Shown here one piece after another: positions 1 to 6,580 of a DNA stretch of 11,082 nt. A program made the position numbers and the translations under genes. Position 1 is the first letter of the stretch. The number at the start of each line of letters is the position of its first letter. Source of the DNA: Prevotellaceae bacterium (GTDB lineage: Bacteria > Bacteroidota > Bacteroidia > Bacteroidales > UBA932); assembly GCA_031254635.1 (NCBI GenBank), contig JAIRUB010000179.1, positions 1 through 11,082 on the forward strand. The letters are read 5' to 3'. Below the pieces are notes generated by a model, which was not told the DNA's origin, made no database searches, and was given only the letters and a program-made list of their open reading frames with translations.

Positions 1-174
1 TTTGCCCGCAATAAACGCACGCTTATCGACATTTCTAAGCATTTTATCTTGGAAGCTGCCCACCCCTCTCCCCTGTCGCGCGGCGCCTTTTTCGGCAACA
101 AACACTTTTCCAAAACCAATGAACTGTTAGTACAACAGGGGCTGAAGCCGGTTAACTGGAACATTAATGAATAA
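1..174 (+). CDS. ung: Uracil-DNA glycosylase, C-terminal part (5' end outside the window)
   Basis: Removes uracil from DNA as the first step of base-excision repair, in the cytoplasm. Only the last 57 codons are present, open from base 1 and ending at TAA 172-174. They contain the family-1 UDG signature HPSPLS, whose histidine is the catalytic/DNA-intercalation-loop histidine in this family. It is followed by RGAFFGNKHFSKTNELL and a terminal KPVNW, which match the usual end of Ung proteins, so the C-terminus looks complete. The stop codon lies inside a 7-bp tandem repeat (165-192). The convergent transposase relic overlaps the last 48 bases. Identification rests on this diagnostic motif; I see nothing abnormal in the visible part. 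Confidence 0.95.
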   Translation, partial: FARNKRTLIDISKHFILEAAHPSPLSRGAFFGNKHFSKTNELLVQQGLKPVNWNINE

Positions 175-192
175 TGAACAATGGATAATGAA
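165..192 (+). repeat. Degenerate 7-bp tandem repeat at the ung stop codon
   Basis: Four consecutive heptamers: TAATGAA, TAATGAA, CAATGGA, TAATGAA. The ung stop TAA (172-174) is the first three bases of the second unit, so the repeat covers the last codons of ung and the first 18 bases after the stop. Confidence 0.8.
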
Positions 193-248
193 TGGTACAG
201 GGTAAAATGAAGACGAAACAAGTGCTTTAAATTCTTTGTTATACAAAA

Positions 249-261
249 ATGATTTATATTT
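249..261. repeat. 13-bp direct repeat, copy 1 (flank of transposase relic)
   Basis: ATGATTTATATTT occurs here and again at 854-866, on either side of the recognisable transposase text. It could be a leftover of an element end or of the event that trimmed it. The sequence is AT-rich, so a chance match cannot be ruled out. Confidence 0.45.
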
Positions 262-853
262 CATTCCAGAATGGATCAAAAAAATATATTTGTAAGCACA
301 GGTGGATATTACGATGCCTTTGTTGATTTCATTGGCAGTGTTATCAATAAACAAACTGATTTCTAATGTTTCCGTATTGCAAACGGGAAATTCCATCATA
401 AAGTCATTGCCGCTTATTGGAGAAAATGCTCCAAACAACCATGTGGAACTATACTCCTGATGAGAGCTGCAAATAGGTTTTATACCTTTGGCTGTTAGCA
501 TCCTGCCTGTTTTGGTGAAGAGTTCGAAGCGACTTTCGTCCTGAAAATACAAATTTACCTGTTTGTACTTTTCTTTATCCCCCTCGTAGATGTTCCGGCA
601 TATTCGTCCGAAGTTTTTTTTAAATCTTCCACTGCCAGTCTCATACATCTTGCGCCATATTTGAACGCTACTGCTGCTTACGCCAAGTAATTTACCTAAT
701 TTCTGCTTTGACAAACTCTCGCCTTCATTGTTCCTAATTAATATTAACATCCTGATACGATTGGATATGGTTACGCTACGGTTTGACAATAATTTCTTGA
801 GTGCTACAACACTCTCCCTTACATACAATTGTTTCGCTTTTGACATGCTATAT

Positions 854-866
854 ATGATTTATATTT
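854..866. repeat. 13-bp direct repeat, copy 2 (flank of transposase relic)
   Basis: Exact copy of ATGATTTATATTT at 249-261, lying 8 bp upstream of the transposase start codon. The stretch 847-1010 around it is AT-rich, with several CATATAT-type words. I see no gene or promoter in it. Confidence 0.45.
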
Positions 867-1010
867 AACACCATATATACAAAAAAAATAACATATATGC
901 TATTAGAATAAAAAATTATTCATATTTGTATTATTTGACACGCAAGCCCAAAACACAAGCGGCACTAGAATTGAAAAAAATCACCTTAAAACTGACAAGA
1001 CAAAAATTCT

Positions 1011-1038
1011 TTCACTCTTCACCTTTCACCCTTTACCA
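1011..1038 (-). repeat. Degenerate 7-bp tandem repeat at the M23 peptidase stop codon
   Basis: Read on the minus strand: TGGTAAA, GGGTGAA, AGGTGAA, GAGTGAA. The first unit holds the last codon (TGG) and the stop (TAA, 1033-1035) of the M23 gene, and the other units follow the stop directly. The period is again 7 bp, but the unit differs from those at the other three sites. Confidence 0.75.
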
Positions 1039-2742
1039 GAAGAAGGTTGTCTTCAGCCCGGCGGTGTTCATCCGGTTGTCGGTTACATTGAGCAGGAGCG
1101 TATGGGTAGTGTTTTTCTTGATGCGTTTTTGGTCAAAAGTGTAGATGAGTACATTATTTTTGGCATCATACTCCATCAACGCCCATTGGCCGTCGATAAA
1201 AGCCTTGTAAGTATTAATACCGGAAAGGTTATCGTATATCTTAACAGATAAGGAGGCGCTGTTTTTGAGATTGGCACCTTTTTTGAACTTAGGCGTAATC
1301 GTAGGAGGGATGGTATCAACCATTACGCAATAGTCGCCAAAAGAAGTAATTTTTGCTGTTATACCATCATTGTTCCAACTGCCGCCTACCGCTTTAATTC
1401 CGCCTGTTTTGGTTACGTTTACCACTAACGCTTTGTCGCGGTATTGTTCAGGTATATCGGCCTGTATGTGAAGTGTAACAGTGCTATGCAGGGGAACTTC
1501 GTCGTTATGAATCTTCCATAAGGGCGAATAGGCGTATGCCGGCGCATACATAGCCGTGTCGGCAGTGAACATAATAGAGCGATAGAGGCTGCCTGCCGGA
1601 ATGCTAATATTCATACCGGATTGCTCGTAACGGTTATTGCGATTGTAGTACATAGGAACTGTTTTTTGCTCGTTGAGATAAGCTTGCGGGGTAGAAGGGA
1701 TGGAATGGCGTTGAATATCGAATGTGCAATCAGCCCGGTTTCCTGTTTCGTCCCACACGGTAATGCTAAGTTGATGTACGTCATCATCGGTAAGGGTGAT
1801 AATGCCCTTATCTTCTACTTTTTCATATACCGAAGAAAGTTTATTGCCCGGTTCTAAGTATGTTTTGATGAGCGACTGCGAGTTAGCCTGCAGGCGGTCG
1901 TAGGCCATCAGGCTATTTACATACCGGCTTTCTTCAAACAAAAACTCATCAATGCGATAAGCAAAAATAACCTTATCGTCAAGCTTAATCTCTATACGGT
2001 AGATTCCGAATTTATTGGTAGTATTATTTTGTCGGTCACTTGCATCTATAGCAATAAAAAAACGTTCCGGCACATTGACCGTTTGTTGCAAGCCGGCAAT
2101 GGTGCTAATCAGGAAAGGTTCTACGATAGGCACCTCATTTTCATGCTCGTCGTAACGGTAGAATATAACCTCTTTAATAGCCGGAGGAATATTGTCGGAG
2201 AATTTGTAGATACCGGCAGAAAGTACATTAAGCGGCATTTGGGTATCGGTTTTACGTAGTTCGAAATGAAGATGCGCACCAAAGGAACTTCCGCTGTTGC
2301 CGGCGTTGCCTATGAAATCGCCTTTATTCAGCGGAAAAACAGTTGGTGGTAATTTTTCGTCTATTGCGTAACGTTGACGCTTGTATTGCAGGTCTTCGAT
2401 ATAGGCTTTAATTTTAGGTGAAAAATTATGCAGGTGTCCATATACCGAAGTTGTGCCGTTGGGATGGTTGATATACACAGCTCTTCCAAAGCCTTCGGGA
2501 CTGACGGAAATACGTGCCACATAACCATCGGCTACGGCGTAGAGTTTGGCTCCCGGCACGCCTCCTACACGAAAATCAAGGCCTGCATGGAAGCGGTTAG
2601 CCCGTAGTTCGCCAAAGTTGCTGGCAAAGGTAATCGGCATATCATCCGCCAAAGGTGAGCGGTAATAGCCTTTTAAGTTCTCCTGCGCTCCAAGCTGCAC
2701 AAGCATTAACAGGGTAAGTATTGTCAGGAATGATTTTTTCAT
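1033..2742 (-). CDS. Secreted M23 (LytM-type) zinc metallopeptidase with long beta-rich C-terminal region
   Basis: Predicted exported endopeptidase that would cleave peptide cross-links of peptidoglycan. Residues 1-20 are a signal peptide (MKKS, hydrophobic core, ending LGAQ). The M23 domain spans about 25-180 with the expected metal and catalytic residues: H52 and D56 (FHAGLDF), H103 (YGHLH), and H157/H159 (GAHLHFE), so it looks active. Residues about 185-569 are beta-rich, without a motif I recognise; this tail may bind the envelope or the substrate. The 569-aa length fits large Bacteroidetes M23 proteins. The start ATG at 2742 is shared with the TGA of the upstream small gene (ATGA overlap), so translation may be coupled to it. 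The stop lies in a 7-bp tandem repeat. The bond cleaved cannot be told from sequence. Confidence 0.93.
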   Translation of the reverse strand: MKKSFLTILTLLMLVQLGAQENLKGYYRSPLADDMPITFASNFGELRANRFHAGLDFRVGGVPGAKLYAVADGYVARISVSPEGFGRAVYINHPNGTTSVYGHLHNFSPKIKAYIEDLQYKRQRYAIDEKLPPTVFPLNKGDFIGNAGNSGSSFGAHLHFELRKTDTQMPLNVLSAGIYKFSDNIPPAIKEVIFYRYDEHENEVPIVEPFLISTIAGLQQTVNVPERFFIAIDASDRQNNTTNKFGIYRIEIKLDDKVIFAYRIDEFLFEESRYVNSLMAYDRLQANSQSLIKTYLEPGNKLSSVYEKVEDKGIITLTDDDVHQLSITVWDETGNRADCTFDIQRHSIPSTPQAYLNEQKTVPMYYNRNNRYEQSGMNISIPAGSLYRSIMFTADTAMYAPAYAYSPLWKIHNDEVPLHSTVTLHIQADIPEQYRDKALVVNVTKTGGIKAVGGSWNNDGITAKITSFGDYCVMVDTIPPTITPKFKKGANLKNSASLSVKIYDNLSGINTYKAFIDGQWALMEYDAKNNVLIYTFDQKRIKKNTTHTLLLNVTDNRMNTAGLKTTFFW

Positions 2743-3067
2743 TTATTTTTATAATTTTCACTAACTAATTTAAGATTTTTCACATAATAAACAATTACAT
2801 TTTTATCACCAAATCGTTTATAAGCAAAGCCCCACTGAGTTTTGCTTTTAGTATCTTTATACACATACAATAAACATCCTTCATCTTTGCTTAATTTTCT
2901 ATATGGTGATGGCCTATGAGTAAGCATTCCTCCAAGATTTGAACTAATAGCTTGAATAATTAGATTCTTTTTCTCCAAAGCTCTTGCTTGAGTGTCAATT
3001 CCTCATTAATCAAATATTTTGTATATTCATCAATAAGAGCTTTTACATTGGGTTTAACTAATATCAT
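2739..3067 (-). pseudogene. Small unknown gene split by a -1 frameshift (possible toxin-like partner)
   Basis: Two overlapping reading frames together look like one protein of about 109 residues. Frame 1 (2960-3067) starts at ATG 3067 and encodes 35 residues (MILVKPNVKALIDEYTKYLI at its start), ending at TAA 2960-2962. Frame 2 (2739-2978) has no ATG near its beginning, only a TTG at 2978, and continues with IIQAISSNLGGMLTHRPSPY to a TGA at 2739. One extra A in the A5 run at 2968-2972 would join them as ...ELWRKKNLIIQ.... This is either a real frameshift mutation, a sequencing error in a homopolymer, or -1 slippage on A-AAA. The C-terminal half has a strand-rich pattern (LLYVYKD, WGFAYKRF, NVIVYYVKNL) loosely like small RelE/ParE-fold toxins; this is a guess. 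It overlaps both neighbours by ATGA. Confidence 0.6.
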
Positions 3068-3252
3068 GGATTTGGTATTAATCTTCTTATTGATTCATCC
3101 CATATTTTTGAAAATTCTTCAAGAGTAATACACCCTTGAGATTCATCTTTAAATTTTTTCTGAAGATTCAATGAGATACTTCCTTCACAAACTGCATCAG
3201 GAATATCAGTCAAATATTCTAATTCTTGTTCTGTAATAAATATTTCTTCCAT
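3064..3252 (-). CDS. Small acidic protein of unknown function (62 aa), first gene of a two-gene cassette
   Basis: I do not recognise this protein. It is 62 residues long, soluble and acidic, with no signal peptide or membrane segment. It begins MEEIFITEQELEYL, and a second half with ITLEEFSKIWDESIRRLI looks helical. The stop TGA (3064-3066) overlaps the ATG (3067) of the next small gene by 4 bp, which suggests coupled translation. It sits 81 bp downstream of the pRiA4b-like gene. A good Bacteroidetes promoter at 3296-3326 lies in that gap, so the pair can be transcribed on its own. A small acidic first gene followed by a coupled second gene is the classic antitoxin-toxin order, but only the layout supports that reading. 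The ATG at 3252 is the first in-frame start after the promoter. Confidence 0.65.
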   Translation of the reverse strand: MEEIFITEQELEYLTDIPDAVCEGSISLNLQKKFKDESQGCITLEEFSKIWDESIRRLIPNP

Positions 3253-3295
3253 AAAACACTATGATTCTTGTTAATAAATAGCGAAAATATATCCC

Positions 3296-3326
3296 CAAAA
3301 GTACGAAAAAATAATAATATCTCAAA
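3296..3326 (-). promoter_or_regulatory. Bacteroidetes-type promoter of the small-gene cassette
   Basis: On the minus strand, -33 TTTG (3323-3326) is followed by exactly 19 bp and then -7 TACTTTTG (3296-3303). This matches the TTTG / TAnnTTTG consensus used by the primary sigma factor of Bacteroidetes. Transcription would start near 3290, about 38 bp before the 62-aa gene's ATG. It lies after the pRiA4b-like stop and can drive the cassette and the M23 gene. Confidence 0.65.
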
Positions 3327-3333
3327 ATATCTT

Positions 3334-3816
3334 TTAACTACCTTCTTTATCTTCCTCCTCAATTCCATCTTCAAAATCATCCGTTGCAGAGAGGGAAAGC
3401 TCATCGTCGTCATCTGTTATTCTGGAACTGAACTGGTCGGGCGCAGCTCCTTTTTCTTGAGAGGTTAAGGGATATACTTTACGCGGGATTTCTTCGTCTT
3501 CTTCCATAAAATCAAGGCGAAGCGCACGGTCGTTACGAATGTCAAACACATATAACAAGGTGAGTTCATCGTGCTGATGAAGCATTTTCATGCTGACAGT
3601 ATCAATACTGCCGTCGCCCATATCGAAAAGTCCGTATTCGTGTTGTCGTTTGCCCTTCTTGTTGAGGGTACGAAATTCAATCATTTGGTCGGGAGCGTAG
3701 CCAAGGTCGTTTTGTATATGTTCGTGCAAATCATAAAGCGTTTGCGAAGATTTTACCTCGTAAACACGTATGAAATTTTTCAAACTCGCAATCGTTGCCT
3801 TAAACCTGTAAATCAT
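3334..3816 (-). CDS. pRiA4b ORF-3-like family protein with acidic tail
   Basis: Cytoplasmic protein of 160 residues in the family named after plasmid pRiA4b ORF-3 (also annotated as IS1096 TnpR-like); its biochemical role is unknown. Residues 1-100 carry typical features: a first strand MIYRFKATI, then FIRVYEVKSSQTLYDLHEHI, LGYAPDQMIEF, and a region with HQHDELTLLYVFD. Residues about 105-160 are a low-complexity acidic tail (EEDEEIP, DDDDELS, EEEDKE) that is likely disordered. The start ATG (3814-3816) lies within a 7-bp repeat. An earlier ATG 7 bp upstream is out of frame, which supports this start. The gap to the TPR gene is 10 bp, so it is probably the third gene of the mtgA operon. The family name does not imply that it is part of a mobile element here. 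Confidence 0.85.
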   Translation of the reverse strand: MIYRFKATIASLKNFIRVYEVKSSQTLYDLHEHIQNDLGYAPDQMIEFRTLNKKGKRQHEYGLFDMGDGSIDTVSMKMLHQHDELTLLYVFDIRNDRALRLDFMEEDEEIPRKVYPLTSQEKGAAPDQFSSRITDDDDELSLSATDDFEDGIEEEDKEGS

Positions 3817-3833
3817 AAATCATAAATTACAAA
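3806..3833 (-). repeat. 7-bp tandem repeat at the TPR gene stop codon / pRiA4b-like start
   Basis: Read on the minus strand: TTTGTAA, TTTATGA, TTTATGA, TTTACAG. The stop of the TPR gene (3827-3829) ends the first unit. The start codon of the next gene lies in the third unit, while the second unit carries a decoy ATG in another frame. The two middle units are identical. Confidence 0.8.
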
Positions 3834-5818
3834 TTATCCTGCTTCGTACAGTATTTCTTAATTACTCCGTATGCCTCCTCAATACCTAATTCTCCTGCCT
3901 TACTAATATCTAGACAACCTTTTTCGGTTTCGCGAAGATAAATATGTATCAATCCTCTGTTGTAATACGCTTCGCCAAAGTATGGATAGAGGTGGATGGC
4001 GTACGTATAGTTGCTTATTGCTTCGGGATAAACATTTGACAGGCATCGCAAATTTCCTAAGTTGTAGTATATGTATGCAAAATCGGGCATAATTCGGGCA
4101 GCCGTATTCAGGTCATTAATAGCATCGTCGTAATTATAAGATTTAACGGTCTGTTCCTGTACCACTGTTTTAGTAATACCGGTGTCGTCTAAGGCCAATA
4201 TCTGTGCATTGTTTTCGATGGAAGCGATAAAATCAATCATTTCGCTTCGCAGCGCACTGCGGTTAATATAGTAGAAAGCATTGTTAGGGTCGGTTTCAAT
4301 GGCTTTGTTAAAATAATTGAGTGCATTATTAAACTGGCTCAGTTGGAATTGGGTAATTCCTTTTTCGAAATAAGCTGTTGCTGTTGGCTTGTCGGCTAAT
4401 CGGGCAGTAGCAATGGAATCGCGGAACACCAATTCGGAAGCGCTTACATTGGCTACATCATTCACCATATAAAGCGGTGTCAGTTTTTCTTGTTTATATT
4501 GTTCAAGAGCGGCATAGAAGTACTGTCGTTCAAAGGGCTGTTCTTTAGCCGGCGCCGAAGCTAAAAGTTTGAACAGCGGTTTTAGCCGTATGTCCACCTT
4601 GCGGTATTGCAGTAAGTCGTTATTAAAATCATTACGGGCAAATTCGGCATCAAAGGCCAAGAGTTTATTGAACTGTTTGCTGGTATCGGCGTATGCAGAG
4701 AAGGTACTGTCGCTGCCCATCTTGTCTTTATATTCTTTGATTTTTTTCTGCGCTATTTTCTGGTCATCATTGGCAGCGGCTACCAATCCTATTTGCGACT
4801 TGACATAAGCACGGTTCATAAAGGCATTGGCAAAGTCGGGATACAGTGCAATGGCTTTATCGTAGTCGGCTATGGCCTGCTGATAACGTTGCAATTCTAT
4901 ATACACAGCGGCACGGTTATAATATACCAGTACATTGTCGGGGTTGATTTCTATTACCTTTTCATAATCGTCTAAAGCATTGTTGTAATCGCCGATTTGT
5001 GAACGAATCAAAGCGCGGTTATATAGTGTAAGTGAATTATCGGGGTCGAGCGTCAGTACCTTTTGCAAGTCGCTCAGCGCACCGTTGACGTCTTTATCAT
5101 TATAGCGGATTAAGGCGCGGTTGAAGTAGGCAAATGAATTGGCGGAGTCTAAGCGCAAGGCTTCGTCTAGATTTTCCATAGCCTTTTCGCTCTGTTCCTG
5201 CAAGGCAAAGATGCGTCCGCGGCGAACGTAGCCTTCAGGTTCAAATTGATTTAGCAAAATGGCCGTATTGTAGTCTTCAAGCGCGCTAATGGTATCCTTC
5301 AGGTAAAGATGAGCTGTGCCGCGGTTAAGATAGGCTTCCGGAACCTTAGGCTCAAAACGAATGAAACGATTGAAATCGCTAACGGCATTGCTGAATTGCT
5401 GCGACAAAAAGTAGGTAATAGCACGACTGTAATACAAGCCCGGATAACCCGGGCGCAGCGCCATAGCTTCGTCAAGGTCTTTCAGCGCTTCTTCATACTT
5501 TCCTAAACGGCTGTGGGTAATGGCGCGATAGTGGTAAGCCGGCGTATATACGGGATTAATTTGGACAGCTTTGCTAAAGTCGACCTGTGCGCCTATGAAG
5601 TCGTTGAGATTATACTTGGCAATGCCTCTGAATAAATATGCTTCATAAAGGGTAGAATCGGTTTTTATCAACAGGTTGAATACGTTGATAGCTTGCGGAT
5701 ATTTGCTGTCCATCAATGCCTGCCTGCCCCTGTAGAAGAAGCTTTGCTTGTCGTATTGTGCATAGCTTATGCAAGTGCAGAACAGTAAGGTTAATAAAAG
5801 TAGTGTCTTTTTCATCAT
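3827..5818 (-). CDS. Secreted TPR-repeat protein
   Basis: Protein of 663 residues with an N-terminal signal peptide (MMKKTLLLLTLLFCTCISYA, then Q), so it acts in the periplasm or at the outer membrane. Nine to ten 34-residue TPR units run from about 27 to 365. They are recognisable by recurring phrases such as YYNRAAVY, YFNRALIRY and ALDDYEKVIEINPDN. A non-TPR stretch of about 115 residues follows (about 365-480). A second TPR block of four or so units then reaches the C-terminus, which ends near IKKYCTKQDNL. TPR arrays are protein-binding scaffolds, so a partner in envelope assembly is plausible but not identified. Its ATG overlaps the mtgA stop (ATGA, 5815-5818), which ties it to peptidoglycan synthesis by translation coupling. 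Two cysteines in the signal region (C14, C16) are not in a clear lipobox, so I do not call it a lipoprotein. Confidence 0.9.
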   Translation of the reverse strand: MMKKTLLLLTLLFCTCISYAQYDKQSFFYRGRQALMDSKYPQAINVFNLLIKTDSTLYEAYLFRGIAKYNLNDFIGAQVDFSKAVQINPVYTPAYHYRAITHSRLGKYEEALKDLDEAMALRPGYPGLYYSRAITYFLSQQFSNAVSDFNRFIRFEPKVPEAYLNRGTAHLYLKDTISALEDYNTAILLNQFEPEGYVRRGRIFALQEQSEKAMENLDEALRLDSANSFAYFNRALIRYNDKDVNGALSDLQKVLTLDPDNSLTLYNRALIRSQIGDYNNALDDYEKVIEINPDNVLVYYNRAAVYIELQRYQQAIADYDKAIALYPDFANAFMNRAYVKSQIGLVAAANDDQKIAQKKIKEYKDKMGSDSTFSAYADTSKQFNKLLAFDAEFARNDFNNDLLQYRKVDIRLKPLFKLLASAPAKEQPFERQYFYAALEQYKQEKLTPLYMVNDVANVSASELVFRDSIATARLADKPTATAYFEKGITQFQLSQFNNALNYFNKAIETDPNNAFYYINRSALRSEMIDFIASIENNAQILALDDTGITKTVVQEQTVKSYNYDDAINDLNTAARIMPDFAYIYYNLGNLRCLSNVYPEAISNYTYAIHLYPYFGEAYYNRGLIHIYLRETEKGCLDISKAGELGIEEAYGVIKKYCTKQDNL

Positions 5819-6513
5819 TGTGCGCTATTGCTTTCGGTTAAATGTCCTAATTTATCTATTAAGTTAAGTATTTGCCGTTGGCGTGTTTGCATATAGCTGC
5901 CAGGCTTGGCAGGATTGCGTTTTAAAGGGCTTGGAAGAGCAGCGGCAACCAGGGCTGCTTCCTTAGCCGACAGTTTTGAAGCCGGTTTTTTGAAATAGGC
6001 CTGTGCAGCCGCTTCTATGCCGAAGATGCCTTTTCCCATTTCGGCCACATTCAGGTATACTTCCATAATCCGCTCCTTATTCCACAATAGCTCAATAAGT
6101 ACAGTATAGTAGGCTTCTAATCCCTTGCGTAGCCAACTGCGGTCGGGCCACAGGAAAACATTCTTGGCCACCTGCTGGCTAATCGTGCTGGCGCCGCGCA
6201 GCCGTTTCCCCTGCTTATTTTGTTCCATAGCTATATTGATTTCTTTCCAGTCAAAGCCCTTATGTTGATAAAACAGATTATCTTCCGAAGCTATAACCGC
6301 TTTGACGACATACGGGGAAATATCAGAGAGAGACACCCATTTTTGTTTGAATTGGTAAGCTTTATCCTCTTTAAATTCCTTATTACGCATAACCATCAAT
6401 ATGGTGCGAGGAATAGGAAGCCACCGTAATGTAAACACTTCCACAGTTGTAAGCATTAGAAAACCGAGTATTAGTAAACACGGATATTTCAGTATCTTAA
6501 TAAAAATTTTCAT
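5815..6513 (-). CDS. mtgA: Monofunctional peptidoglycan glycosyltransferase (GT51)
   Basis: Polymerises lipid II into glycan strands at the outer face of the inner membrane. From the chosen start the product is 232 aa with one N-terminal membrane anchor (about residues 5-28). The GT51 motifs are all present: EDNLFYQHKGFDW, with the catalytic Glu at residue 77; GASTISQQVAKN; WLRKGLE, with the second conserved Glu at 133; and KERIMEVYLNVAEMG. No transpeptidase domain follows, so it is monofunctional. An upstream in-frame ATG at 6534 would add seven residues. It is directly followed by the -7 box TATCTTTG (6524-6531), so the mRNA should begin after it. I therefore choose the ATG at 6513, only 10 bp from the box, which gives a near-leaderless transcript. 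The stop overlaps the TPR gene start. Confidence 0.93.
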   Translation of the reverse strand: MKIFIKILKYPCLLILGFLMLTTVEVFTLRWLPIPRTILMVMRNKEFKEDKAYQFKQKWVSLSDISPYVVKAVIASEDNLFYQHKGFDWKEINIAMEQNKQGKRLRGASTISQQVAKNVFLWPDRSWLRKGLEAYYTVLIELLWNKERIMEVYLNVAEMGKGIFGIEAAAQAYFKKPASKLSAKEAALVAAALPSPLKRNPAKPGSYMQTRQRQILNLIDKLGHLTESNSAQ

Positions 6514-6523
6514 TTTCGTTGTA

Positions 6524-6531
6524 CAAAGATA
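6524..6531 (-). promoter_or_regulatory. -7 promoter element of the mtgA operon
   Basis: TATCTTTG on the minus strand is an exact match to TAnnTTTG. It ends 10 bp before the chosen mtgA start, so the 5' leader would be only a few bases. No clear -33 TTTG is seen at the usual distance. Confidence 0.6.
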
Positions 6532-6580
6532 CATATTTATATGGTAATTTTTCGTTTATTTGCACCCAAAATAAAAAATA

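Larger units (their letters stand above)
127..846 (-). pseudogene. IS630-type transposase relic, internally deleted
   Basis: Open frame of 239 codons that resembles an IS630-family DDE transposase with pieces missing. Residues about 25-70 form an N-terminal helix-turn-helix ending in SVQIWRKMYETGS. The usual second winged-helix block of roughly 85-90 residues is absent, and the text jumps to FKKNFGRICRNIYEGD. Next come QVNLYFQDESRF (about residues 98-109, with the first catalytic Asp), the conserved GIKPIC and FGAFSPI stretches, and CNTETLEI. A further block before the second Asp (FIDN) also seems lost. After it the text degrades, with no PPYSPELNPxE motif, and runs through non-homologous DNA into the ung end, so the true relic is probably about 250-846. 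The frame is still open, so a small DNA-binding product is possible, but transposition is not. A 13-bp direct repeat flanks it (249-261, 854-866). The deletions are judged from memory of the family. Confidence 0.8.

Noticed and set aside
165..192. CRISPR-like array
   Set aside because: The units are 7 bp, contiguous and without spacers, so this is a short tandem repeat and not a CRISPR.
926..1144. Plus-strand open frame of 72 codons after the transposase relic
   Set aside because: It begins with TTG, crosses AT-rich intergenic DNA and a 7-bp repeat, then runs antisense over the M23 gene. It has no recognisable protein features.
3219..3413. Minus-strand 64-codon frame bridging the pRiA4b-like gene and the 62-aa gene
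   Set aside because: It overlaps the acidic tail of one gene and the start of the other in a different frame, and the promoter at 3296-3326 lies inside it.
3334..3816. Calling the pRiA4b ORF-3-like gene part of a mobile element
   Set aside because: The family name (IS1096 TnpR-like) suggests mobility, but the gene sits in a housekeeping-type operon and no transposase or inverted repeats are nearby.
6532..6534. Upstream ATG of mtgA as the start
   Set aside because: It directly precedes the -7 promoter box, so it would not be on the transcript. The following ATG at 6513 gives a normal membrane-anchored N-terminus.
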